A stretch of DNA of 42,069 bases from DATGLE01 sp035294325 (GCA_035294325.1 DATGLE010000076.1:1-42069), one strand, 5' to 3'. Shown: positions 23,034 through 31,026, counted from the first letter of the stretch. Notes: generated from the sequence alone by a model not told the origin. Numbers and translations are program-made.

Positions 23034-24515
23034 TTAGCGCGCCTCGCGCCGCTTCTCCTGAACGGTATGGCGCACCAGCGGGATGACCGGCGCGATCAGG
23101 TCGCGATGCAGGCCGCGCAGTGCGCGCTCGCTATCGCGGTCCTCGATAATCAGTGTGATACCCAGTTCCGAGGCGCCCTGCGTGATGACGGGAATGCGTT
23201 CACGCGCGAGGGCCGAGACGGCGCGCGCCGGACTCATCGGATCAGCGGTGAAGCCGGAGCCGATGCAGGCGCAGGCGGCCAGCCCACGCCGGCAGCGCAC
23301 GCGCCACAGTTCGCTATCCATGTCACGGTGCAGGAGCGAGACCACCGAATCGGCTGATTGCTCCTCGACGACGAACGAGAGATGATGCCCCGATGATGAG
23401 CAGATGGCGACGGGGGCCGCGCCGGCACGTGCTGCCAGCGCGAAGACCTGTCCCGCGTTTTCGGGTGCGCCGAAGAGATCCGTGCTTTCTACGGTGATGA
23501 GCGCCAGGTGGCGGCGTATAGTAATGGCACCCGCTCCGCTTTGCGGGTGTACGGGGCCGACGACGGTGCCGCGAATGTGCGGGCGGAAGGTGTTGCGCAC
23601 GCGCACGGGGATGTTGCGCGGCGCGATGGGAATGAGCGTGCGCGGGTGCAGCACTTTGGCGCCAAACCAGGAGAGGCGCGCCGCCTCCGCGTAGGAGAGC
23701 GCGGGCAGCAGGCGCGCGTTCGCTACCAGGCGTGGATCAGCCGTGAGCACGCCATCAACGTCGGTATAGATAGTGACTTCGCTGCAATCCAGGGCCGCGC
23801 CGATGACTGTGGCGGAATAATCGGAGCCGTTGCGTCCCAGCGTTGTGATATGTCCCGATGGCGTGCGCCCGATAAAGCCCGCAGCGACCGGGACAACGCC
23901 GCGCTCGACAATGGGATCAATCAGGGCGTGAGCATTGGCACGCGTCTCCTCGGCCAGCGGCTCGGCTCCGACAACGACGCCCACCGGCTGCACGGAATCC
24001 GAATCGGGGTGGCCGGTAATAATCACTTCCGAACGCACCGGCTCGGCCGGGGTCCCGATATCGCGGACCGCTGCGGCAACCAGCAGCACCGAGAAGCGCT
24101 CACCCCAGGCAGCGACGGCTGCGGTTGGCAGTGCGATGTCCTGACCCTCGCGAGCGGCCAGGCGCAGGACAGAAGTATTCTGCTCAAGCCGCGCCAGCGC
24201 GGTTTCGAGATCGGCGCATAGGGACGCACGCGCCTCGCTGTCATGCACGGCGTGTTCAGCCGCTTCCAGGTGGCGCCGGCGCAATGACGCCAGTTCTTCG
24301 GCGCAGGCTTCGTCTTCACCTGTGCAGGCGAAGCGCGCGATACGTAACAACTGATCGGTCACGCCCGACATCGCGGAGACAACGACGACAGGAAAATCAT
24401 CTCCCTCATTTGACGCTTTGCGCGCGTTGGCGATGATCGCGGCTACGCGGCGGATACGTTCGCCGCTGCCAACCGATGTGCCGCCAAATTTTAAAACACA
24501 AACAGCATGTTTCAT
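23034..24515 (-). CDS. lysC: Aspartate kinase
   Basis: 493 residues. Phosphorylates aspartate with ATP, the entry step of the aspartate family. Start motif KFGGTSVG, then GRNGSDYSATVIGAAL and TDVDGVLTADPR for the kinase domain (about 1-300), followed by two ACT domains (from about 330) expected to bind feedback effectors. The long insertion between helices resembles the monofunctional ThrA/LysC-III type. ATG at 24515 was chosen over GTG at 24527 because GAAGG stands just before it. A 168-base gap with a composite hairpin element separates it from metY, so continuous transcription is likely but not certain. Confidence 0.92.
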   Translation of the reverse strand: MKHAVCVLKFGGTSVGSGERIRRVAAIIANARKASNEGDDFPVVVVSAMSGVTDQLLRIARFACTGEDEACAEELASLRRRHLEAAEHAVHDSEARASLCADLETALARLEQNTSVLRLAAREGQDIALPTAAVAAWGERFSVLLVAAAVRDIGTPAEPVRSEVIITGHPDSDSVQPVGVVVGAEPLAEETRANAHALIDPIVERGVVPVAAGFIGRTPSGHITTLGRNGSDYSATVIGAALDCSEVTIYTDVDGVLTADPRLVANARLLPALSYAEAARLSWFGAKVLHPRTLIPIAPRNIPVRVRNTFRPHIRGTVVGPVHPQSGAGAITIRRHLALITVESTDLFGAPENAGQVFALAARAGAAPVAICSSSGHHLSFVVEEQSADSVVSLLHRDMDSELWRVRCRRGLAACACIGSGFTADPMSPARAVSALARERIPVITQGASELGITLIIEDRDSERALRGLHRDLIAPVIPLVRHTVQEKRREAR

Positions 24516-24566
24516 ACTAACCTTCACTTTATCTATTTAAACCATGTACACATCTTCCTGACTGTT

Positions 24567-24660
24567 CACCGCTGCGCGGTTCGCCGGTAGGAAGCGTCTG
24601 CGGGCTGAGTACCTGCGGCGCTCAGCCCGCAGATGCTCAGGAGGTGCGCCACCTGCGCAC
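24567..24660. repeat. Composite hairpin element, inverse orientation to 21816..21912
   Basis: Core arms 24593..24609 and 24621..24637 (17 bp, one G-T type mismatch). The left flank 24567..24585 is the exact complement of 21894..21912, and the right flank 24644..24660 matches 14 of 17 bases of the other end. It sits between metY and lysC. Confidence 0.85.
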
Positions 24661-24683
24661 AATAAACATGCCCATCGGGTTAT

Positions 24684-26009
24684 TTATACATTGACCGGCG
24701 TGCCTGTATCGATGACGGCGGCGCGCAGCGCCTGATCCAGATCCTCGATCAGATCTTCCACCGTCTCCAGGCCAACAGAGAGACGAATGAAATCGGGCGT
24801 TACACCGGTCTCAAACTGCTCATCGGGCGTCAACTGTGAATGCGTCGTGCTGGCGGGATGGATAATTAGCGACCTGGCATCGCCGATGTTCGCCAGGTGC
24901 GAGAAGAGTTCGATGTGGCGAATCAGGCGCTTGCCGGCCTCCAGTCCGCCCTTGATGCCGAAGCCGAGGATGGCGCCGTAGCCATGTGTGTGATACCTGG
25001 CCGCAATTTCGTGCTGGGGATGGCTCTTGAGACCGGGATAGTTCACCCAGTTGACGGCGGGATGCCCCTCCAGAAATTCGGCGATGCGCAGCGCGTTCTG
25101 GCTGTGCCGCTCCATGCGCAGCGGCAGCGTCTCCAGCCCTTGCAGGAAAAGCCAGGAGTTGAAGGGCGTAGTCGCCGCGCCCAGGTCGCGCATCAACTGC
25201 ACGCGCGCTTTGATAATGTAGGCCAGAGGGCCGAAGGATTCGACGTAACGTATGCCATGATAAGAGGGATCGGGGTCGGTAAAGGCCGGGAAACGCCCGC
25301 TCGCGGCCCAATCGAACTTGCCGCCATCGACGATCACGCCGCCAATAGAGGTGCCGTGGCCGCCGATGAACTTCGTCGCCGAGTGAATGACGATATCGGC
25401 GCCATGCTTGAGCGGCTGCACCAGGTACGGCGTCGGCATGGTGTTATCAACGATAAGCGGCAGGCCATGCTCATGCGCGATAGCGGCAACGGCGCGAATA
25501 TCGAGCGTGTCCAGGCGCGGATTACCTACTGTCTCCGCGTAAATGGCCCGCGTGCGCTCGTTGATGGCCGCGCGGAAGTTCTCCGGGTCACGGCTATCCA
25601 CAAATCGCACGTTAATGCCGAGCTTCGGCAGCGTGTAATGGAAGAGGTTATAGGTGCCACCATAGAGACTTGTCGACGAAATAATCTCGTCGCCAGCCCC
25701 GGCCAGATTGAGCAGCGCTAACGTCTCGGCGGCCTGCCCGGAGGCGGTAGCCAGCGCGCCCACACCTCCTTCGAGGGCGGCAATGCGGCGCTCAAAAGCA
25801 TCCTGCGTGGGGTTCATGATGCGGGTATAGATGTTGCCGAATTGCTTGAGGGCAAAGAGGTTGGCGGCATGTTCTGGACTGTCGAAAACATACGAGCTGG
25901 TCTGATAAATGGGAACGGCGCGCGCGCCTGTCGCGCTGTCGGCTGTCTCCTGCCCTGCATGCAATGACAATGTTTCAAAACCGTAACTACGCTTGCTATT
26001 GAGTGCCAT
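24684..26009 (-). CDS. metY: O-acetylhomoserine sulfhydrylase (O-acetylhomoserine aminocarboxypropyltransferase)
   Basis: 441 residues, PLP enzyme of the Cys/Met metabolism family. Makes homocysteine from O-acetylhomoserine and sulfide. PLP-binding Lys in HSATKFIGGHG; ETVGNPRLD and DNTMPTPYL contact the cofactor; the long insertion around FDWAASGRFPAFTDPDPSYHG separates it from MetB/MetC. ATG at 26009 was chosen: AAAGGAG stands upstream on the coding strand and MALNSKRSYGFETLSLHAGQ is the family's usual start. An earlier in-frame start would overlap metX. It follows metX by 23 bases. Confidence 0.93.
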   Translation of the reverse strand: MALNSKRSYGFETLSLHAGQETADSATGARAVPIYQTSSYVFDSPEHAANLFALKQFGNIYTRIMNPTQDAFERRIAALEGGVGALATASGQAAETLALLNLAGAGDEIISSTSLYGGTYNLFHYTLPKLGINVRFVDSRDPENFRAAINERTRAIYAETVGNPRLDTLDIRAVAAIAHEHGLPLIVDNTMPTPYLVQPLKHGADIVIHSATKFIGGHGTSIGGVIVDGGKFDWAASGRFPAFTDPDPSYHGIRYVESFGPLAYIIKARVQLMRDLGAATTPFNSWLFLQGLETLPLRMERHSQNALRIAEFLEGHPAVNWVNYPGLKSHPQHEIAARYHTHGYGAILGFGIKGGLEAGKRLIRHIELFSHLANIGDARSLIIHPASTTHSQLTPDEQFETGVTPDFIRLSVGLETVEDLIEDLDQALRAAVIDTGTPVNV

Positions 26010-26032
26010 GAATTGAATTACTCCTTTATCTG

Positions 26033-27181
26033 TCAACAGATCGATTGAAGCGCAGCGGCCATCTGCTCCCATTCCTTGAGGAAAGCGTCATGGCCGTGCG
26101 GTGAATCCAGTTCTACATAGGTCGCGTCCCCGCCCACGGCGCGCACGTTATCGGCCAGGCGGCGCACATGCACCGCCGGAAAGAGAAAATCTGAGCGAAT
26201 GCCGACAAAGAGCGCTTTGCTGCGGATGCGGCGCAGCGCGGCCTCCAGCGAAGGATAGCCCTCGCTGACATCGTACAAATCCATCGCCCGGCTGATATAC
26301 AGGTAGCTATTGGCGTCGAAGCGCCGCACGAGCGATTCGCCCTGATAGTACAGATAGCCTTCGACATCGAAGCGTGGGCCGAGATCGGGGGAGCGGCTGG
26401 GTGATGCAACGCTGCTATTCCTGGCGGGCCTGCGGGCGAAACGCAGTTCCATCGCCTCCTCGCTCTGGTAGGTAATCATTGCCAGCATGCGCGCGATGGC
26501 GAGGCCGCTGGCCGGTCCCTGTCCCGGCGCGTAGTCGCCGCCCTGCCAGCGCGGATCGGCCATGATTGCCTGGCGCTCGACCTCGCTGAACGCCACCGCC
26601 TGCGCGGTCAGCGCCGCCGTTGCCGCGACAACCGCAACCCTGTCTACGAGTTCGGGATACGCTACGGCCCATTCCAGCGCCTGCTGTCCGCCAATAGAGC
26701 CGCCGGCGACCATCGCCAGCCGGCGCACCCCCAGGTGCTCGATAAGTATACGCTGCGCCCGCACCATGTCGCGGATCGTCACGAGGGGGAAGCGCATGCC
26801 GTATGGCTTCCCGGTGCGCGGATCCGGCGATGAAGGGCCGGTGCTGCCGTAGCAACCGCCCACGACGTTCGAGCAGATGACGAAATAGCGCGAGGTGTCG
26901 AAAGGGCGCCCCGGCCCGATCAGCGGATTCCACCACGCGGCCTTCACATCGTCTGGCCGCTCCACGTCGTGCGCGTGCGAACTCCCGGTGAGCGCATGAG
27001 TAATCAGGACGGCGTTGTCACGCTCGGCATTGAGGGTGCCCCACGTCTCATAGGCCAGCGTCACGGGGCCGAGCTGGCCTCCGTACTGCAATGGCAGATG
27101 ATCGAAGGTGTAGGTAGACACCTTATTCGTGGAGACAGGCTGGGGATGTATCCCGGCAGAATACTCCACCTGCGTCACCAT
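26033..27181 (-). CDS. metX: Homoserine O-acetyltransferase
   Basis: 382 residues, alpha/beta hydrolase fold. Transfers an acetyl group from acetyl-CoA to homoserine; with metY it makes homocysteine directly. NHA-equivalent loop ITHALTGSSHA, nucleophile Ser162 in AGGSIGGQQ, catalytic Asp in GIRSDFLFP and His364 in SPHGHDAFL. The substrate could be succinyl- instead of acetyl-CoA in some MetX proteins; acetyl is the default here. AAGGAGGAG precedes the ATG. First gene after the SAM-I plus T-box leader. Confidence 0.92.
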   Translation of the reverse strand: MVTQVEYSAGIHPQPVSTNKVSTYTFDHLPLQYGGQLGPVTLAYETWGTLNAERDNAVLITHALTGSSHAHDVERPDDVKAAWWNPLIGPGRPFDTSRYFVICSNVVGGCYGSTGPSSPDPRTGKPYGMRFPLVTIRDMVRAQRILIEHLGVRRLAMVAGGSIGGQQALEWAVAYPELVDRVAVVAATAALTAQAVAFSEVERQAIMADPRWQGGDYAPGQGPASGLAIARMLAMITYQSEEAMELRFARRPARNSSVASPSRSPDLGPRFDVEGYLYYQGESLVRRFDANSYLYISRAMDLYDVSEGYPSLEAALRRIRSKALFVGIRSDFLFPAVHVRRLADNVRAVGGDATYVELDSPHGHDAFLKEWEQMAAALQSIC

Positions 27182-27207
27182 CGTTTCTCCTCCTTGAAAT
27201 TGATAAC

Positions 27208-27237
27208 AAAAAAACCCTCACCCCACAGGGGCGAGGG
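27208..27237 (-). terminator. Intrinsic terminator of the Met T-box
   Basis: On the minus strand CCCTCGCCCC loops back to GGGGTGAGGG (27237..27215, one G-U pair) and is followed by seven T, 30 bases upstream of metX. Confidence 0.85.
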
Positions 27238-27540
27238 GTAAACGTCTTCGCGGTACCACCCTGGTTTGTCGATGCCTCACGACATCGACCTTATCGAGTG
27301 TTGTTCGCTCCAGGGAAATATGCCTTCCCGGACAGGGGCAGGCCCTATCTCTACATTTGTTGAAAGAGGGACAACACTCCGGCCCGTAACGAAGGCCAGA
27401 CGGCTCGGCTTACTCGCTCATCGCTTTTAGCCGGCGACTTGGAGGCCATTTTCCATGCTGGAGCGGCGTTGACTTCTCACCGTATCAACTCGCTGGAGCC
27501 GTCCGTAGCATGTACTCTTCCTCTTCAACGTCGTACAATA
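27208..27540 (-). promoter_or_regulatory. T-box leader, Met specifier, upstream of metX
   Basis: Minus-strand RNA. The antiterminator box AGGGTGGTACCGCG (27262..27249) is near consensus. The bulge UGGU would pair with an ACCA tRNA end, as expected for elongator tRNA-Met. Stem I begins near 27535 with AAGAGGAAGAGTA. In its upper part, ACATGCT pairs with AGCATGG, after which the specifier loop reads AAAATGGCC with AUG at 27449..27447. The intrinsic terminator 27237..27215 with a T-run follows. When tRNA-Met is uncharged it should bind, form the antiterminator and let transcription enter metX. Confidence 0.88.
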
Positions 27541-27577
27541 TCTCGCTTGTAAGGTGCAGGACAGAAAATCTACCAAT

Positions 27578-27601
27578 AAAAAAGCCCCTGTCCTCAGGGG
27601 C
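27578..27601 (-). terminator. Intrinsic terminator of the SAM-I riboswitch
   Basis: Minus strand GCCCCTG-AGGA-CAGGGGC (27601..27584) followed by six T (27583..27578). Confidence 0.85.
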
Positions 27602-27727
27602 CTGCACCATTGCTTTTTCCCCTCATCTTGCGGAAAAGCTTCCGCCGGAATTAGCACCCTGCCGGCTGCGTTGCAGGCGGGTTGCTGGGCTTCACAGGGC
27701 CGTTTCCCTCCACCCTCTGGATGAGAG
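27578..27727 (-). promoter_or_regulatory. SAM-I (S-box) riboswitch upstream of the Met T-box and metX
   Basis: Minus-strand RNA. P1 forms from CTCATC (27725..27720 region) and GATGAG (27627..27622). In between come the conserved S-box blocks AGAGGGTGGAGGGAAACGGC, CCTGTGAAGCCCAGCAACC, GGTGCTAATTCC and GCAAGATGAG. This matches SAM-I in every conserved box. Terminator 27601..27578 follows, so SAM binding should stop transcription before the T-box is made. Confidence 0.93.
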
Positions 27728-27799
27728 CAGTTCTACTGCGATTTCTTTTGTTGTTTCAATCCTCAGCAGCTATTAGCGGGCTGCTGCATCGTAAGTTCA

Positions 27800-27829
27800 A
27801 GTATACCTGAGAGGAGACAGCCATGTCAA
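27800..27829 (-). promoter_or_regulatory. Promoter of the metX-metY(-lysC-asd) transcript
   Basis: On the minus strand TTGACA (27829..27824) and TATACT (27805..27800), 18 bp apart. It lies about 70 bases upstream of the SAM-I aptamer. Confidence 0.85.
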
Positions 27830-27882
27830 GGGTAAAAAGGATGTGCATCATTTTTAGCACTCGTCGCCATCGAAGGTGGCAG

Positions 27883-27947
27883 ACAGGAGGAGAGAGGCCG
27901 GGTGGCGGCGTCCGCAGGACGCCGCCACCCGGCCTCTCTCCTCCTGT
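27883..27947. repeat. Perfect palindrome, 31-bp arms, between the divergent promoters
   Basis: 27883..27913 and 27917..27947 pair exactly around a GCA loop. It is the longest perfect hairpin in the window together with 1101..1169. It sits between the metX and thrS promoters and is followed by GCGAAGCGCCGCGAGCGCTG, a GC-rich flank like those of other copies. Confidence 0.9.
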
Positions 27948-28005
27948 GCGAAGCGCCGCGAGCGCTGAGGTGTCAGGGGAGAGATGCAGCGGAGCAAAAA
28001 AGCAC

Positions 28006-28034
28006 TTTACAGCCCGTTTTCTCTATGTTATCAT
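28006..28034 (+). promoter_or_regulatory. Promoter of thrS
   Basis: TTTACA (28006..28011), 17-bp spacer, TATCAT (28029..28034). Transcription would start just upstream of the T-box stem I. Confidence 0.75.
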
Positions 28035-28049
28035 GTAAGTAAGTAACAG

Positions 28050-28355
28050 ATAAATAAATACGCACGACGTAGACGCGAGACATGTTCCCGCCCGGAGGTA
28101 AACAGAGAGGAAGCGCCGGCGGCTGAAAGCGCTCCTGCCAGCAAGCGGAGAATACCCCTCGCCATGTCATGTACTGAGTCAGTAAAGTACACGCTGACCG
28201 CGTTACAGGTCGAGCACGAGCGCATCTTTCGGCTGCATGCTTAAGGACTTTGTGCCTTTTCCCTGATCGTGCAGAAGGATGCGGAATGCGGGTGGAACCA
28301 CGGAAAGCGTGATTAATAGCCTTTTCGTCCCGGTAGGGGATGAAAAGGTTTTTTT
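28050..28355 (+). promoter_or_regulatory. T-box leader of thrS, candidate Thr specifier
   Basis: The antiterminator box TGCGGGTGGAACCACGG (28287..28303) fits the T-box consensus; the UGGA bulge would pair with a UCCA tRNA end. Stem I carries the AGAGAGGAAG motif (28104..28113) and a GGCTGAAAGCG partner, and its 3' side reads AATACCCC with candidate specifier ACC at 28154..28156. GACATG and CATGTC close the stem. Terminator 28320..28355 follows. Uncharged tRNA-Thr should turn on thrS. Confidence 0.88.
28320..28355 (+). terminator. Intrinsic terminator of the thrS T-box
   Basis: CCTTTTCGTCCC (28320..28331) pairs with GGGATGAAAAGG (28337..28348, one G-T pair) and is followed by seven T. Confidence 0.85.
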
Positions 28356-28387
28356 GTTGTTGTTTTTAACCCATTGTACCTGTTTTT

Positions 28388-28404
28388 GTGCGCCGCAGGC
28401 GCAC
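28388..28404. repeat. Solo end of the composite hairpin element
   Basis: GTGCGCCGCAGGCGCAC is the exact complement of the end motif at 21816..21832. It forms a small hairpin in the thrS leader after the terminator. No long core palindrome is attached. Confidence 0.65.
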
Positions 28405-28489
28405 CCTTGAGCGTGGAGTCTGCGGTGAGCCGTTAGCAAGACTTGCACATGACGTTTTGGAATCATTTTTTAGGAAAGGAATGATTGTT

Positions 28490-30280
28490 ATGTCTGTAGA
28501 AGCGGAAATTGAGGAATCGGTCAACTATACGCCGATTCAGCGCATGCGCCACTCCGCCGCACACGTTATGGCGGAGGCGGTGCAGGAGCTATTCCCCGAT
28601 GCTAAATTCGCCATCGGGCCGGCCATCGAGGACGGCTTTTACTACGATTTCGACCTGCCGCGCCCGCTCACGCCCGAGGACCTGCCGGAGATAGAGCGCC
28701 GCATGCAGCGCATCGTCGGCGCGCAGTACCCGTTTATGCGTGACCGCTGGCCGCGCGAGAAGGCGCTGGATTACTTCCGTAAGAAGGGCCAGGTCTACAA
28801 GGTCGAGATCATCGAAAATCTGCCCGACGAAGAGGTGGGCATTTACCAGCAGGGCAATTTCCTTGACCTGTGCCGGGGTCCGCATGTGGAGAATACGGGG
28901 CAGATAGGCCCCTTCAAGCTCATGCGCGTCGCCGGCGCCTACTGGCGCGGAGACGAGCACCGCCCGATGTTGCAGCGCATCTATGGCACGGCCTGGTTCA
29001 CGCAGGAGGAGCTGGACCGGTACCTCTGGCGTCTGGAGGAGGCGCAGAAACGCGACCATCGCAAGCTGGGCCGCGAACTGAAGCTTTTCGTCCTGAGCGA
29101 CGACCTGCCTGCCGGTGTGCCGATGTTCCTGCCCAACGGTGAGATGCTGCGCCATCTCATGGAGGGCTACGTGCGCGAGACGCAGGAACGATACGGCTAC
29201 CAGCATGTGTGGACGGCGCATCTGGGCAAGGTGCATCTCTACAAAACGTCGCGCCACTGGTACACGTATCGCGAAAATATGTTTCCGGTGATGAGGGGCG
29301 AGCAGGAACTTTCAGAAGATGATTCCTACGTGCTCAAACCGATGAACTGCCCGCATCATTTCCTGCTCTATAAGTCGCAGTTGCACAGCTACCGCGAACT
29401 GCCTGTGCGCTACGCCGAGTTCGCTACGCTCTATCGCTATGAGAAGACCGGTACGCTCACGGGCCTGGCGCGCGTGCGCAGTGTGACGCAGGACGATGCC
29501 CACGTCTTCTTGCGCCCGGATCAGGTGCAGCAGGAGTTCGATAATGCCATCAACCTGACGCTGGAGGTCTTCGAGACGTATGGCCTGACAGACTACTGGG
29601 TGCGTCTCTCGCTGCGTGATCCACAGAAGAAAGAGGAATATATTGGCAGCGACGAAGTATGGAATGCGGCGGAGAATGCGCTGCGAAACGCAGCCGAGGC
29701 GAAGGGCATCAAGTACGAAGAGGCGCTGGGCGAGGCGGCGTTCTACGGCCCGAAGATCGACTTCATGGTGCGCGACGCACTGGGCCGTGATTGGCAGTGC
29801 TCGACGATCCAGCTCGATATGAACCAGCCGGAGAATTTCGAGCTGGAATACATCGGCGAGGATGGGCAGCCGCATCGCCCGGTGATTATCCATCGCGCCG
29901 TGACGGGAGCCACGGAGCGCTTCATGGCGATGCTGATCGAGCATTTTGCTGGCGCGTTCCCGGTCTGGCTCTCGCCGGTGCAGGCGATGGTTATTCCCAT
30001 CGCGGACCGTCACCAGGAGTATGCGAACCGTGTGCTGGCAGCGCTCAAAGCGGCGGGCGTGCGCGCCGAAGTCGATGGGCGCAGCGAGCGCATGAATGCC
30101 AAGATCCGCGATGCGCAGCTCCAGAAGATACCATATATGCTCGTCGTCGGCGACAAAGAGGCGGCGGCAGATGCGGTCTCGGTGCGCCTGCGCACGAACG
30201 TCGATCTCAAGGCGATGCCGCTCGCACAGTTTATCGAGCGCATCAGCGAGATTATCAAAACGAAAAGCCGAGAATTGTAA
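28490..30280 (+). CDS. thrS: Threonyl-tRNA synthetase lacking the N-terminal TGS domain
   Basis: 596 residues; charges tRNA-Thr. The editing domain starts almost at once with the HSAAH zinc/editing motif (HxxxH) and later LCRGPHV, so mischarged Ser-tRNA editing should be kept, but the usual 60-residue TGS domain is absent. Catalytic core: MNCPHH zinc Cys/His, motif 2 (RYEKTGTLTGLARVRSVTQDDAH), motif 3 (HRAVTGATERF). An anticodon-binding domain fills the last 110 residues. ATG at 28490 was chosen: AGGAAAGGA lies 9 bases upstream. ATG at 28481 is too close to it and GTG at 28388 falls in a repeat. Controlled by the T-box upstream. Confidence 0.93.
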   Translation: MSVEAEIEESVNYTPIQRMRHSAAHVMAEAVQELFPDAKFAIGPAIEDGFYYDFDLPRPLTPEDLPEIERRMQRIVGAQYPFMRDRWPREKALDYFRKKGQVYKVEIIENLPDEEVGIYQQGNFLDLCRGPHVENTGQIGPFKLMRVAGAYWRGDEHRPMLQRIYGTAWFTQEELDRYLWRLEEAQKRDHRKLGRELKLFVLSDDLPAGVPMFLPNGEMLRHLMEGYVRETQERYGYQHVWTAHLGKVHLYKTSRHWYTYRENMFPVMRGEQELSEDDSYVLKPMNCPHHFLLYKSQLHSYRELPVRYAEFATLYRYEKTGTLTGLARVRSVTQDDAHVFLRPDQVQQEFDNAINLTLEVFETYGLTDYWVRLSLRDPQKKEEYIGSDEVWNAAENALRNAAEAKGIKYEEALGEAAFYGPKIDFMVRDALGRDWQCSTIQLDMNQPENFELEYIGEDGQPHRPVIIHRAVTGATERFMAMLIEHFAGAFPVWLSPVQAMVIPIADRHQEYANRVLAALKAAGVRAEVDGRSERMNAKIRDAQLQKIPYMLVVGDKEAAADAVSVRLRTNVDLKAMPLAQFIERISEIIKTKSREL

Positions 30281-30292
30281 ATGCCCGCCCCC

Positions 30293-30406
30293 TGTAGGGG
30301 CGATCCTGGTGGTCGCCCGCCCTTGTAGGGGCGATCCTGGTGGTCGCCCCTATAGGGGAAGATCAATCGGCGACCGATCAGGGCAGGGGCAAGCCCTGCC
30401 CCTACA
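30293..30406. repeat. TGTAGGGGC repeats: two direct 26-mers and an inverted copy
   Basis: Identical 26-mers at 30293..30318 and 30324..30349 (starting TGTAGGGGCGATCCTGGTGG) are followed by GGGCAGGGGCAAGCCCTGCC and CCTACA, which inverts the start motif. Same family as 12006..12088. It separates the convergent thrS and Nudix genes. Confidence 0.85.
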
Positions 30407-30411
30407 TTGTT

Positions 30412-30864
30412 TCAGGAGGCGAACAGGGGTGCCAGTTGCTCTTTGAAGAAGGTCCGCTCCTCCTCGTGGGGCAGCAGGACGAGCGCCTGGCGAGGCGAGA
30501 ACCAGCCAACCTCGGTGAAACGCGCGTCGGCTGGTCTCGGCATAGCTCCGTCTGGGGATGTGTCCGGCGCGTAAGCCAGGTAGTAGTGGATGGTTTTCTG
30601 CACCAGGTCGCCGTTCTCCCTGACGGACTCACGCAGGATGGAGCCGAGGTGCTTGAGCAATTGAACGTTCGTTAGCCCGGTCTCTTCATAGATCTCGCGT
30701 AAGGCCGCCTGTTCGAGGGTCTCGCCCGCTTCGACGTGCCCTTTGGGCAGCACCCAGGTGTTGCTGCTGATGCTGTTCTGGTGCTGGGCCAGGGCGATCC
30801 TGAGTTCTCCCGCTATTTCACGCAGGATTATGGCTCCTGCCGAAACCGCCGTTCTCTGAGCCAT
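30412..30864 (-). CDS. Nudix hydrolase (MutT-like)
   Basis: 150 residues. Complete Nudix box, from GHVEAGETLEQAALRE through EETGL, which binds Mg and cleaves nucleoside-diphosphate-X substrates. WVLPKGH before the box is typical of the diadenosine polyphosphate/8-oxo-dGTP type proteins, but the substrate cannot be fixed. AGGAGAA lies upstream of the ATG. Convergent with thrS and separated from aceB by a repeat, so probably a single-gene unit. Confidence 0.9.
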   Translation of the reverse strand: MAQRTAVSAGAIILREIAGELRIALAQHQNSISSNTWVLPKGHVEAGETLEQAALREIYEETGLTNVQLLKHLGSILRESVRENGDLVQKTIHYYLAYAPDTSPDGAMPRPADARFTEVGWFSPRQALVLLPHEEERTFFKEQLAPLFAS

Positions 30865-30911
30865 GTGAGTTCTCCTAAAAATGGTCGCATGTCATCCTCT
30901 TACGCTGTGCA

Positions 30912-30983
30912 TGTCATCCTGAGCGGCAGCGAAGGATCCGCTGCCCCGGACTTGCGGATCCTTCGCTGCCGCTCAGGATGACA
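30912..30983. repeat. CATCCTGAGC-type palindrome, 29-bp perfect arms
   Basis: Arms 30912..30940 and 30955..30983 are exact complements. The arm starts TGTCATCCTGAGCGGCAGCG, the same as the copy at 14103..14173, while the loops differ. It lies between the aceB stop and the Nudix start. Confidence 0.88.
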
Positions 30984-31026
30984 CATTTGGGCCAGTCGCA
31001 TCGGAAAGCCCTCCTGGACCTCCCGC

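Larger units (their letters stand above)
27182..28489. other. 1.3-kb divergent regulatory region between metX and thrS
   Basis: No protein gene. It contains, leftward, a promoter (27800..27829), a SAM-I riboswitch with terminator, and a Met T-box with terminator. In the middle lies a perfect 31-bp palindrome. Rightward it holds a promoter (28006..28034), a Thr T-box with terminator, and a solo copy of the composite element's end (28388..28404). Confidence 0.85.

Noticed and set aside
27427..28038. Short open frames in the metX-thrS regulatory region
   Set aside because: They cover the T-box and SAM-I structures, whose conserved RNA blocks explain the sequence; no ribosome sites were seen.
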